Shown: one piece after another, positions 1 to 12,000 of the stretch
How the letters are laid out: each line of letters starts with the position of its first letter
How positions within the stretch are numbered: position 1 is the first letter of the stretch
NCBI RefSeq assembly: GCF_932276165.1
Contig: NC_064009.1
Location: forward strand, 3,286,001 to 3,350,000
Direction: 5' to 3'
DNA: 64,000 bases
From: Plutella xylostella
Lineage: Eukaryota; Arthropoda; Insecta; Lepidoptera; Plutellidae
Program-made: the position numbers and the translations under genes
The notes under the pieces: generated by a model
Database searches by the model: none
Seen by the model: the letters and a program-made list of their open reading frames with translations, nothing else
Told to the model about the DNA's origin: nothing

Positions 1-400
1 AGTAAGATCAACCGAGACAATATTTAGACCGACGTTAAGCGGTGCCAATTACCATGAAACAAAACATAACACTTATTTTAACTGCTACATAATAAAGCGT
101 ATTTTGAAAGAAATACTCACGAGTTGTAACTGTTTGTGGACGTGTTGAACGATTAAGTGTATCGCCACCTGAAATAAAATTCCAAATAAGTTTCAATTGC
201 AAATGCTTCTAAACAGGTTGTCCCAACAAGTATGGTATGATATTATCCTCTTTCACCAGTTATATTAAAATTTCGACAATGGAGGCCATTATTGAAAACA
301 GATTTCAGTCTTGCGATTCCTAATGTACGCCGGCTTAATGTGCGTCTGTTGACTGTTATTGGTACTAGTTAGTGGTCAACACACGTGGCCCGCACTGTAC
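1..400 (-). other. UCKL1 intron 7 (start)
   Basis: This is the stretch after the exon 7 donor. It is AT-rich, and I see no exon, repeat or RNA gene in it. Confidence 0.5.
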
Positions 401-3400
401 CTTGTTCTCGCCGCCGCGGGGCACGATGATGTCGGCGTGAGCCATGCAGGGCGCGATGTAGCTCTGGTAGGAGGGCTTCACGTGCGTCATGTACTGCTTC
501 AGCACGCCTTCTAGGTCGCGCCCGCGCTGGACTATGTCTCTGGAAGGAGGATGAGATTGTTATAAAATATTGTAATGTGAAATATTGTATTGTAATTGTA
601 ATGTGAAGTGCTTCCATTTAAGTAGTAGGTACTAGAATGAGGAGGCAATAGACATAAATAGATGGAAGATCCAGAAAGAGACCATTGCCCAGCATGCAGC
701 TGTGGGAGACAATAGGCTAAATAATAATAGTACCGAGTATACGGGTTACATTGTTCAATCTTGCCTCGACATCTTGTTTAATCCTATAATAGGCATTTCG
801 TATAAATTAAATAACAATGGACCTAAAACAAAACCCTGAGGAACACAGCTATAAACCTCATATTCTTCAAACACCACAATTCACAGCGTACACCTAGATA
901 TCTACAAATGATGGAGATTACCTCCTCAATCTCCTGGCGAGGCTAATGTCGGATCTTACTCCTCAACAGTTACAAAACAAAATACAGCTTACACCTATAC
1001 TTTGTAAAATATAGCATGATACCTATGACAGCTGTCAAATTCATAAATTTTATTTGAAATTTGCTTATTTACCAATTTTATGAACGATCTTTATTTACCA
1101 GGCATTAAGATCTGTCAATCAAACGTCATAGGGCTCACGCTATATTTTACAAAGTATAGATAGATACAAATCTCCTCATTACCTCCTCAATCTCCTGGCG
1201 AGGCGGATGTCGGCGTCGGTGTCCACAAACACTTTCATGTCCAGCATGGCCGTGACCGCCGCGTTGTAGAACGCGAGGATTCCCTCGAAGATTATCACGT
1301 TCGCTCCGTACATGGTTTTCTGGGGACAAGGATTAATAATAGTTATAAAGATAGAAAAAAAATATTTATTCGGTGTCCAGCACCACACACCAAAAATACA
1401 CAAAGAAATACAAATTGCTTTGGTGGATTACAAAACAATAGTTTGATCGCAGGGAGGGTGACGGAGCCTTAGAAAAAGCAACAGAATATTCTTTCTACCT
1501 ATATCTTGTTCTATTTATGAAAAACCCTATGGCAAGCGATTATGTATTTTAAATGCAGTATCTATAGAAAGGATTTTGCTCCTGTTATTTGAAAGAAGGT
1601 ACACAACTGACACAGTTTTTTTTAACGATTAATTTCTTTCTACCACCGGCCATTTCCCGATAGTAAACAGGGTGTTACAAAAAGGCTATACTAAGCCGAA
1701 ACCAACGTGTGCAGCATGTTATATCTAAGGCCGGAAATTAAACAACAATGAAAAAATTCGCAAAAAAAAAACATTTTCCATAGAAACTTTGTTGGTCACG
1801 TGTTTACTATGGAGAATGTTTGTTTTTCGCGAATATGGTTTCCGCTTAGTATACCTACCTTTTTTGCAACACCCTGTATAGTATAGTCAAGTCTCATACA
1901 TCAGTATCTACTCACAGTCCGGTTCTCCCGGGAGTGCGTGACGTAGTTGTAGATGGGCACCTCCACCTTCTTGCCATCCCTCAGTCTGGTCAGCACCTCC
2001 GTCAGCAGTTCCATGTCGAACGCGTCCGGATGGTCGAAGTTGTATTCGTTGCGGGTTGCCGCTAGGTGCTGCTTCTCGTTGAGGACCTGGGGGCGGCAAT
2101 GGAATGGAATATCAGTTTATTTGACTTAAAATTTTACAATCATGGTACATAGTATAAAACAAAGATACTTTCTCTATCTTTATGTATGCTTATTAAATGT
2201 TTCTTTTAATAGAGTGATTCAAGAGGAAGGTTTATGTATGATAACATCATTGTTTTTTGTGGTACATTTAGCATCAGCATTGCACCCGTGCGAATCCGGG
2301 GCAGGTCACTAGTTATTTCATAATACACTCAGGGGCAGTAAAATATGTGTGATCCCAGTTTTTTCAAACATTTTGGAAATTTAGCTACTTTGAACTGAAT
2401 TAAAATATAATAATGCTAACCTTATAAAAGGAGTCCATACTGACGATGGTGACCCAGGGAATGTTGAGAGATTCTATTATTTTGGCCGCCACCGTCGTCT
2501 TTCCGGACGCGCTGGCTCCACATATTCCTGAAATACGAAAGAAATATTTAAATCACAACTAAAATTGCATATAATAATCCTTCTTGTACCCTCTTTTGAG
2601 TTTTCTACACCCACAAAAATGCTTTAGTGCACACGATGCATTGCGATGAGCATTTCATCACGTTTTGACTTCAAAATGACAAGACGAACACTATTAGGGA
2701 GCATGTATTTATTATGTAAGTATAAGTATTTAGGGAGTGGATAGCATGTTCGTATACTATGTAAAATACAAGAGTCCTATGAAGTTTCGTTGACCCTTTA
2801 AAACCCAAAAATACTGATAATATGAAGGGATGAGCCCTATGGAAGTTTTGATAGCTTTCATATGGCTCATGCTATATTTTACAAAGTCTAGTTAAGTTAC
2901 ATGGTAGTTACCTATGAGGAAGGGCTCGACCTCCTGGCCGCCCGTGCTGTTGTACCAGGGCGGGCGGCCGGCCGTGTAGATGCTGCGTCGGTGGTGTCAT
3001 CCCTAGTGAACTGTACTGTGCATGTAGTCACCTATGAGGAAGGGCTCGACCTCCTGGCCGCCCGTGCAGTTGTACAAGGACGGGCGGCCGGCCGTGTAGA
3101 TGGTGCGTCGGTGGTGTCATCCCTAGTGGACTGTACTGTGCATGTAGTCACCTATGAGGAAGGGCTCGACCTCCTGGCCGCCCGTGCAGTTGTACCAGGG
3201 CGGGCGGCCGGCCGTGTAGATGGTGCGTCGGTCCGCGTGCAGGATGCTCTCTGCCGTAGTTCGCTTGTTCGACTGCGACATGGAGGTGGTGCGGACGCGC
3301 CGCGCGCGAGGTGACTTGACGATGTTCGAGCCTGGAGGGCGAAGGTAATACAGGGTTAATAGGCTACTGAAATTATTTCATTGGTTTTCGGGGTCAACTC

Positions 3401-6400
3401 TAAAGTTTATAGATTAAAACATGGGATCAAGATGTCCCATGGCCAAACAGGAGTTAAGTTTTATTAAAGAACTTGTATGGGGATTGACCGTTAATAAGGT
3501 TATGGGATGTAGATCCCATATTCTTCTTTAGTTTGTCGATGTCTGTAGGATATATTTTAAGAGAGGTCTTCTATAGGGATTTAGAGTTAATAAGGCTATG
3601 AGACATTCTTCTTCAGAGTGTCTCGGTACCAAAACACTAGAGAAGTTCTAGGATTTGTCACCGTGCTGAAGTCAGAATAGCGTCAGTCGCTAACCATCCA
3701 GGGTTCGCCAGACGGCAGAGGTAAATAAGAAACAGTTGATACGTCACTCGTCAGCTCGTCACTCTTTATAGTTCCAGTATACCTATACCTGGCTATGCCA
3801 TCTGCCTGCATAGATATATCTAAGCTATTTTATAATTATTAGACAGGTATACTCGCACAGCTTATCATGCCATTAGAAGTGAATATTTAATATATTCATT
3901 ATAACAATCTAATCTTTATCAAGATTCTACTGATACAGTTTATTAAAATATTTATACTACCGTCTACCCCTCAACATGTTACAAATGAATAGGTAAAATA
4001 TGTTTATATGTTATAATAGGTTTGGCTTACAAAAGTGTAAATAGGCATTTGTTTAAACATTCACTTAACGATCTGGACTGGAATCAACCGCTCAACACTA
4101 AACATATAAAAGACTGTCAAAAATAGGTACCTATATATTTCGGCTCTATTTCAGAATTAATAGGATTCACCTCATGAATTGCAAAATAGCCTTTATCTCA
4201 GAGGCAATAATGCTACAGAAACCTGATCAATTTATGATGATGATGATGATGATGACCATGTAATTTGTCGGTGTAATTACGTTTGGCTTCGTCACAGTCA
4301 CAGTACGTTAAATATAAGTACTTTTTGCAACTCACTCTGACTACGACTATATATTAACTTATAAAAATGGCATTTAAATATATACGAACTCACCGAAAAA
4401 AGACTATTTAAAATAGGACTTTTGTTTAAATCTGTAGCTTTGAATTTTGAAGATATTCTTCTAACTAACTAAGAGCTACTGGTTCCTGGGATGATAACAA
4501 CCGAGCCATTTACAAACACTACTGATTTATCACAATACTGATCACCTACCTGTTCCTTTTTACATGGAAATCGTGAATGACTACAGATAGGCATCGCCAC
4601 TGTTACAGTTTGTATAATTCAACTCAACAGTAACAAATTAAAATATTCTTTGTTTTGTTTGTAAGCCAGCTAAGTAAGTATTAAGTATACTTAAATATAA
4701 TATTTATAACTTTATTGTACATACTTAAAATACCTCACTGACTCCTAGAAGCGATATTTTCTATGATAACGTATACTTAAACGTTTGGACGGAGTGGCTC
4801 AGGGAAGCGTACTAATGAATGTTACACTTAGTCAGTGTCGAAATTGATTATGAATGGCATGAAGCACTAATACAAAAGTTTATTATGTAAAACAGAATTT
4901 ATTTTTAAACCTTCTATAGGCCTTTGGTATATTTAGTTTGGTGGTTTCTAAGTCAAAGAATGTTACGGTATGTTTATAGGCTACAATTTTGTACCCGTAT
5001 TCAAACGGATAAAAGTAATGCTAAAGTATACTATTACTTGGCGTGCAGATAACGAGTCCTATTTATTAAGAGGACACCACTTCCTCTCTGAAAATCCTAT
5101 CCCTAAAGTATCAGACATGCAGACATACCGAGGAGTATAAAGCTCACATATTAGAAGAGGGCGGTCGGTAGGGTCTGTGGAATGACTGTTCTATGATAAT
5201 GACAACTGAACTACCAGGCATGCAGACTCGGTAAGGAGTCTAGAGCTAACATACCAGTGGAGGGTGGTCGGTAGGGGCGCACATTGGGCACGGTGGTGGG
5301 CGACGCGGGCGCGCGGCTCGAGAACTCCTCATCGTCTATGAACACCTGCTCGCTGAAGTCCAGAGCTAGCTCCGTCACCTCACTGTGTGGAGATAGGCTT
5401 GGGGTTAGTGATGTATTTAATTTTTCAAACTCTGCCTTAGGCTGCCTGTTCACCAGAGTGGAGCAGGCTAGCAGAGCGATGTATGATGCGAGATAAAAAT
5501 TGACCAATGAAATTGCTTAAAAACTCCACTCAAATTGCATAATTATTACCTTGCACTCCGCTAGCCAGCTCCACTCTGGTGGACAGGCAGCCTATTAAAT
5601 AGCTTGGAAATGGATTCAGGACTGTTTGAGTTACTCCTTAGCCATTTGTTCTTAATCAGAGAAGACATTGAAAAGTTAGGCACTCAGATTATCTTTGTTT
5701 AAGCTGGTATGGTACATGTCTGTATTATGATTTGCAAGTTAAATGTTATTTGATTTGAGATGGATTTACTATTATTATATTAAATACAGTTTAGCAGCGG
5801 GATAAGTGAGATCTGTATTGAATAAATTGTTATTGACTTTCACTATGAGGAGTCTGTGGCTATACTCTATTATTATAGTAATATTTATACACTTTCACAA
5901 CATATACATCTACAAACATTAAAACAATAATAATTAAGAACATAGTAAAATATGGTAACATTAAATATTTATATTTTTTACATGTTATAGAGCAATTTTA
6001 AATGTAAATTGCATACTAAATAAGTAGGTAGATCTTGTTTTAAATAATGAGACTGTGTCATTTTGTATGCTTCACTTAATTATGATAAATGCTCTGTAAG
6101 AATTGCAGTATTAAGAGTGTATTGAACTTCTTCAGGTTTATACTATATTATTGTAAAGATTCTACTAAATCTATTCAGTAGTTTTCATATGAAAGACTTA
6201 GATAGTGTAACTACATACTATTTTATATGACTCACAAACTGCAGCTTTCATAATATTACTGTGATGTGATTGTGTAAAGAAACTGATAAAATGTATAATT
6301 AATTTAAGCATGCTGTTGGGACAACTGCAATTTACCGAAACCTGTGTTATCTCATACATATTTTATGAGTTACTATTTGTATACTAATTATATAACAGGT

Positions 6401-7066
6401 TTATTAATAAATAAAATCAGAAAGTTTAGCTTCATGCTTAAGGATAAGTGAAAGGTCAAGCCTTTTATCTTTTAAATAATACTATGTATATGTATTCAAA
6501 GTAACGCTAGCTAGACTCCACATATATTATACTCTTTTGTTTGCGTTCACTGTTACAGAAAGGTGACATAGTTTTAATACTACAAATATTTACGTAATAA
6601 ACTATCTCTTATATTGTGGAGAGAATGTAGGTTACTTCATTTGTTTAATGAAAGTTATCTTATCATTGGCCGTGGCTAGTGACATTCACAAACAAAATAT
6701 AAATAATAATATTAAGTATAAACATCCTGAAACTATTCTTTCCCTATGTTTTTTCCCTAATTTATATGTGAAAATCTAATCTTATACTGATGTTTATCAC
6801 TGTACCATGTGACTAGCTTTTGTTTATGTATTTATTTTTATCTTATCTACAAAGGAACACCATTAGAAGTATTTTGATTGTATCTTGTGATGCAAATGTT
6901 TGTCTACACAAAACAGGGATCATTGTGTGCTAATTTAGGTAACAAATTGGAATTAAAAACAAAAACAGGTCGCAAATAAACACGGTGAAGCACAACAAAT
7001 ACCCACGTCCACTAGGATATTGAGGAGAGCTTACGGATTGGCGATGAGCACGGAGCCCGGCTCCAT
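401..7066 (-). CDS. UCKL1: Uridine-cytidine kinase-like 1 (5' seven exons, partial)
   Basis: The family phosphorylates uridine and cytidine in pyrimidine salvage. Seven exons read on the minus strand: 7066-7035, 5382-5255, 3331-3152, 2527-2421, 2086-1916, 1319-1183 and 539-401. All have AG/GT borders and agreeing phases, giving 298 codons with no stop. The start ATG (7066-7064) opens MEPGSVLIANP. Exon 3 encodes RTIYTAGRPPWYN, the signature just before the kinase domain in UCKL1. Exon 4 has the P-loop GASASGKT followed by VTIVSMDSFYK. Exon 5 has the substrate-lid region with NFDHPDAFD, exon 6 NVIIFEGILAF and DTDADIRLARRLRR, exon 7 DIVQRGRDLEGVLKQY and HADIIVPRGGENK. The last donor (400-399) implies further exons, presumably the UPRTase-like half, left of the window. 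The odd feature is a tandem triplication of the exon 3 edge. Identity is confident; splice sites are inferred by eye. Confidence 0.93.
996..1158. mobile_element. Foldback MITE in UCKL1 intron 6
   Basis: The ends are inverted repeats of about 35 bp. The left end begins TATACTTTGTAAAATATAG and the right end is its complement, continuing inward with CRTGA and CTATGAC on both sides. A TA target duplication is possible. There is no coding capacity. A diverged relative lies at 2753-2890. Confidence 0.8.
1667..1877. mobile_element. MITE with ACAGGGTGTTRCAAAAAGG ends
   Basis: The left end reads ACAGGGTGTTACAAAAAGG then CTATACTAAGC. The right end is its complement (CTTAGTATACC, then TTTTTTGCAACACCCTGT). 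Related copies are at 49149-49276 and 57483-58271. It sits in UCKL1 intron 5. Confidence 0.8.
2753..2890. mobile_element. Diverged foldback MITE, same family as 996-1158
   Basis: The right end carries GGCTCATGCTATATTTTAC and AAAGTCTA, and the left end an imperfect complement starting TATACTATGTAAAATA. The inverted repeats are degraded. It sits in intron 3, immediately next to the tandem exon-edge repeat at 2911. Confidence 0.5.
2911..3232 (-). repeat. 120-bp tandem triplication of the UCKL1 exon 3 edge
   Basis: Three copies start at 2911, 3031 and 3151. Each has the same 82-bp exon 3' end including its GT donor; copies 1 and 2 also carry about 38 bp of spacer. The copy at 3151 joins the rest of exon 3 and keeps the family consensus PPWYN. 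The middle copy changes it to PSLYN; the first keeps PPWYN but changes the following Cys to Ser. Reading through the copy-3 donor meets a TAG after ten codons, so only that donor gives a full product unless acceptors in the spacers are used. The spacers have poor polypyrimidine tracts. Confidence 0.93.
3332..5254 (-). other. UCKL1 intron 2
   Basis: AT-rich intron. The only distinct feature I see is a short GAT/ATG microsatellite at about 4233-4254. No nested gene was recognised. Confidence 0.6.
5437..5597. mobile_element. Foldback MITE in UCKL1 intron 1
   Basis: The left end reads TTAGGCTGCCTGTTCACCAG then AGTGGAG, and the right end has the complement with few mismatches (inverted repeats of about 45 bp). 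It lies about 55 bp upstream of the exon 2 acceptor, so it sits within the region where branch point and acceptor signals are expected. Confidence 0.8.
5598..7034 (-). other. UCKL1 intron 1 (remainder)
   Basis: AT-rich sequence in which I see no exon, RNA gene or recognisable transposon. Confidence 0.5.
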
Positions 7067-7600
7067 GCCGCCGGCCTCGGGGCGACCCTCGCGCGAGCAC
7101 GTGTCTGTTTCAGCCTGAAGCCACTCGCCAACGCTCTACATACAAGCTAAAAATAAACCGACGTGTGCGCGCTTAGGTTATGCTTATGCACACTGATGAC
7201 TCGCGCAACTAGCTAAATGTTAACTCCTCGGTTCACAGGCACTAGCAACAATTAATAACACTGCAAACGTGAGTCAGCGACGCATCCGACGGTAAAGTCC
7301 TTTCCGCAGCGCAGTTTTTATTGACCTGACACAGCTGTACAAACAAACATCTGATATTAGGCCATGCACGGTTTACCTATCAGAGCTAGCAGAACTTGGC
7401 GTTTCAAATTTATTCAGCTTAGCCGACATCACTGAGGGACACGATATGAAGATTTCAAGAGAATATTACTTATCAGAATTAATTTTAAAAGCGTCGACAA
7501 AAACGCTGGCAAAAGTGGTCTTCGGATATTTTGTGTTGACTTCTGTCATCTGTCACTGTCTCATTGACGTTTTACTGACAGCTGACAGTGCTCAGTCAGA
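7067..7600 (-). promoter_or_regulatory. Putative 5' UTR and promoter region of UCKL1
   Basis: This is the sequence immediately upstream of the start ATG on the minus strand. The first 80 bp are GC-rich with several CpGs, unlike the AT-rich flanks, which fits a 5' UTR or core promoter. I see no TATA box I would defend and no transcription start can be assigned. Confidence 0.3.
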
Positions 7601-7639
7601 AAGTGCGTTTTGAAACTGCTCTAAATATTATATAATTAT

Positions 7640-7843
7640 ACTCTTGCACCACAACTACCTCTAATCCTATTTTTTAATTTATATAACTCTCTTCCATCCA
7701 AAGGTTGTCTGGTAGAGATTGCTATAAGCAATAAGGCCGCCTTTTTGTACTGTTGTTATTTTTAAGTTTTATTTTGTATTGATTCTGTTTTTTTTGGTGC
7801 AAATAAAGAGGATTGTATTGTATTGTATTGTATTGTATTGTAA
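7640..7843 (+). mobile_element. RTE-type LINE 3' tail
   Basis: It contains CCAAAGGTTGTCTGGTAGAG, then a stem with ATTGCTATAAGCAAT, then AATAAAG and a run of TTGTA pentamers (about 7812-7843). This layout is the common 3' end of lepidopteran RTE-like retroposons. An antisense relative is at 52236-52490. There is no coding remnant. Confidence 0.7.
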
Positions 7844-8805
7844 ATAATCTCAATATCTTACTTCAAATATGTGAAACTTTATTCTGAGGAATAGGATAGA
7901 ATATTTCGTGTAGGTAGGTACTGAGTTTGCGGTGGTTGTTGGTGCTCATCAAGGAACATAAGTAGGTACCTACTATGATGTTCAAACAGCTGATCAGTTC
8001 CCCTACTCTTGAAGGTAATGTATTGCGTCGGTCTTGCGTTCTCAACATTAAATCAATCATAACTTTTCTTCAAAAGCGTTTTTACAAAAAGTACCAATAC
8101 CATATGCATAGTTTGAATATACAAGATAGGTACTTTAAACTTACAAGACCCACCCTTTTCCGTCGGGGGTTAAGAAAAATATCAATTACTTTTTGTCCTT
8201 GACTATAAATAAATAAAAAGTTTTTTTGTAACGTGCAAGTTTTATTTTCTCACAAATTTACGATGTTATGTTTTGAGATATAGCTATTTGTTATATTCAG
8301 GCACAATGTGTTCGATGTATTACCTAAGTAGTTTTGTAGTTTAATTGTTTTACTTATATTCCAGATACTAAGATACTAAGATATACCTAAATTTTAATTC
8401 CCTTGTCCCATCTCTTGTGCAGAGATTCAGAGATAGGAGTTAGATTTGAAAAAAAGAGAGTCGGTTTGAAAAAGGAACGTAGGAAAAAAGACAGTCAATT
8501 CGTTACAGGATCGCAGACAGACAAATATCCGCGGCGCGGGAAACGAACACGGGTGCGGTGAGGGCCGGGAAAACAGCGGAATTGCGAAATTGACAAAATG
8601 ACTTCCCCAGTGATAATTTTTTATATCAACTGATATCAACGAATGACTTTCAATCATGCCAAGGAAATAACGTTGGATTTCTCTTGAAAACTAACAAATG
8701 ACAATGAAATGTATAAATTTGATAGGTTCCATAGGGCTCATGCTAGTTGAGCTATATTTTATAGTACCCGTAAGTATAGTACCACAATTGAAAAAACCAC
8801 TAGAT

Positions 8806-9058
8806 GTATACTTACTGTATTCATTTTTACTTGGCATAAAAGATAAACAATCTTTGTGTGTCTGTTTAATCAAAGGATTGTTAAAGAAATAAACATAAAT
8901 AAATGTTTTAATTACGAAATTAATCATTTTTGCTAGTACGTGTTTCATTGGTTTTTATGTTTTATTTTAATTTAAAAACCTCGTTTTAGAATTAATTCAA
9001 ATAAAAAGACACACTAAGATTGTTTACTTTTGTGCCAAGTAAGAATAAATAAGTACAC
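8806..9058. mobile_element. Foldback element, about 60-bp arms
   Basis: The left arm 8806-8868 includes TTACTTGGCATAAAAG and ACAATCTTTGTGTGTCT. The right arm 9000-9058 is its complement with about 15% mismatch. A 130-bp AT-rich loop separates them. It is probably a diverged MITE; no target duplication is clear. Confidence 0.65.
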
Positions 9059-12000
9059 TTTACGTCCAAACCTGAAAATCTGCTAATCACACAGTTAACT
9101 AACTTGAATTTGAATGGAGTACTTATAATACCTACGTAGTAAAGCTACAAAGATCCGCGATTTTCCTAGCCAAAGCGTTGCCGGGAAATTCATTGCGATT
9201 GAAAAGGACGAATTCGTTCCATTCGTCTGCTTTTCCAAACGTTCTTTTCGCGGCGGAAATGAGGACTTCAGATTTAAAACTGTATTTTTATCATTTTACT
9301 TAAGGCAAGTAAAATAAATAAACGAAATATTAGACATTTTACTAAACGAATTTTTCATAAATAAACAGCAAGAATTTAGGTAGAGAGACAAGTCCTAGAG
9401 ACATTTATCAGATCTGGCTCACCACAAATCTTTTTGACTTCCGTTCAGCGTTCAGAAATGGCACCAAATCAACACCCGGCAGATGGAACACGTGCCTTGA
9501 ATACGCACTCACTCGATTTTATTCGTTCCGAAACCGTTTTACATAAGAATGCGAATTCTCGATTCACTGACTCGGATAATAGTGAGAGCGGGCCTGAATT
9601 TTGGAGGATCTTCTCTCCTGGATGTACAGTATATATTCACAATTCACAACCTTTGCCCGGGAACTTTAAAAAAAAGAAACGACCGGGAAATCAAATCGGT
9701 AGTTGGATGAAAGAACAAAGAAGCAATCGAATTACCTATTCGAACTGGAATGGTTCACAAAATCATAATAATACTTATAAAGGGATGAGTGGATTAAAAT
9801 GTTGGAAATGTTGTGGAAATGTACTTATAGTACTTAACTATCCTATTTCCTAGGTAGGTAGGTACCTCCTGTAACATTTTATTCACGTATATTATACGTA
9901 TTTTAAGCGTTGATTAGGGTCTACCGAGGGTCTACCCTGCCTAACTGAGGAGTGCAGCTGATGCCCTTTATTTAATTTGACTACGGCAATATTGCTATTG
10001 AGTACAACATGCTGAAAAGCGTTCAATTATGCAATTAATGTAAGTAATTTCATATCTTTAATCTTGCCTCACACAACAAAACAAAAAGAGGAAGAATTTT
10101 TCAATAACCCAACCTGAACATAATATTTATTCTGTTCGATTTAATTAACTGTTCTCAGTTTGCCGCCACGCCAGCCAGGAGCGCGACAGTCTTGCAAGAA
10201 ATTAGTCCAAACTTTCCCGATTTGCATGTTATGGGGAAAGTTTTCGAGGAGGCGGCAACCCTTGTGCAGCAAGAATTCCAAATTTGAAAAGAATTACTTT
10301 TTAATCCTATGAAGATAAGTACCAGTCTCAGTCTGGTCGCATTTGGGATGTAGATTTTGTGGCTGGCAGGTTTTAATATGAGGGTTTCTTTTCCTAATTT
10401 CAAACCTTTCAGATTTTTCTTTACTCGTAAGGAAACTCTTGAGAATATTCCGCCCTAGCTAAAAGTTGGAAGGTTAATAATTAATTGAAAAAGTTCATTG
10501 CATGTTTTCTAATTGAACATTAGTAGGTACCAAGTACAAGTGGTGATTACCAAACTACTTTAAACAATTAATGAAATGAACAGGAACAAAGAGAGTGTAA
10601 CGAGCAACAAATGGAAATGCTAATTTCATTACTGCGAGTGTATTTCACTATTAGTCATTGTGTCGGCGACAGGATGCTTAGTGCTAAACGTCTTTCGGCT
10701 GCAAGAATGGATTATAGGGGTTGCTTTAATGTTTTGAATAGTAACAACATTTTTATCTGGTGATAAGAATCATTAACAGTACCTGTGTCTCGGCTTTCTC
10801 TAGTATACCGATGCCTAGAGTAGCGGGTTCTATTACTTCTATTATAGAGCTATAAAAAAGTTCCAGTGACTTTATAGCACCACCTGCAATATTGAAGAAC
10901 ATTAAACAGTGCATCAGAAGATTACCAACTAAAAGCGAACAGTGTATATTGTTTTCTTTGCAATAAATGTACAAAAATATAGGAGGCCTATTTGGAATCA
11001 GCATTTTGTGGGTGGAACCTTTTCATTGGTCGTGAATGTATTTATGTACCTAATTACTCCCATTATTTTTACACAATTTAGTGGGTAATAAGTTAACTCA
11101 TGTGATTAAAATTAGGTTTTATGAAATGCATGTGGGTATCAGAATTAGATAGATACCTACTCCGATGGATGCCCCTCATCTATTGTGTTCCACCGTCTTT
11201 TGTTCGTGGAAATGACCAGCGTAGCGGGACCTGTGGAATTAAAGTGCAATAATATGAGCATTATGGAATAAATAATAAAATAATAATGTTCCTGAAAACA
11301 CCGAAAGCTCCATAAAGTTGAATCTACCAACACAGATCAACACTACAGACACAGACTAAAAATATTCTAAAAAGTACCTACTAATTTAAGTAGTTTAGTA
11401 TCTTTGGATTTTCAGAAAAGATTTATCTACCTATCTACCTAAAATAGTGTTATGTGGGGTCAGAGTTTTAAGGACCAGTGACCTGTTTACACAGCCACAA
11501 CAACCTTGCTTTCCTGAAACACCTAAGTTTCCCTGAAAAAATCGCATTCCCCCGCAGGTCAAGTTAGGCTGGTTGATCGGGCGATCTCAGCGGCCTCTAG
11601 TGGCGACTGCTTCAGTCTTTGTAACCACACCGAGGAGCCCCCATTGCAGTTCTTTGTTCCCACCTTGTAGATAGTTACAGGGATTCAGTATGGTTGGAAA
11701 TTTTCTTCTTTAATATAAGATTTAAGTATGATAGGTTTAGAGTTTTCTTTAAGTTCTGATTGTTTTCTTCAATTTCTGAGGGTCCTACACCCGGGTCCGC
11801 GTTTTTCTACGGTAGGTCAGATTAGCACAGATAACCTTAGTTACTTACTTCAAGATGGCTTCAGTTCAGTAACAGATGAATAGTAACTAAATGACTTGAT
11901 GTTCGTCAGTAGATTTTAATAAAGAAAATCTAAGCGATAGGGCTGGATGTGGATACTTTTGCGCACTATCTAATTCAGTATACAGTAGGTATTTAATTAC

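Noticed and set aside
2901..3314. 137-codon plus-strand open frame with three near-identical repeats
   Set aside because: It is the antisense of UCKL1 exon 3 and its tandem copies; a 120-bp unit divisible by three keeps any frame open. No family resemblance.
9434..9853. 139-codon plus-strand frame
   Set aside because: No recognisable domain, low-complexity polar composition, no splice or promoter context. Not called without transcript support.
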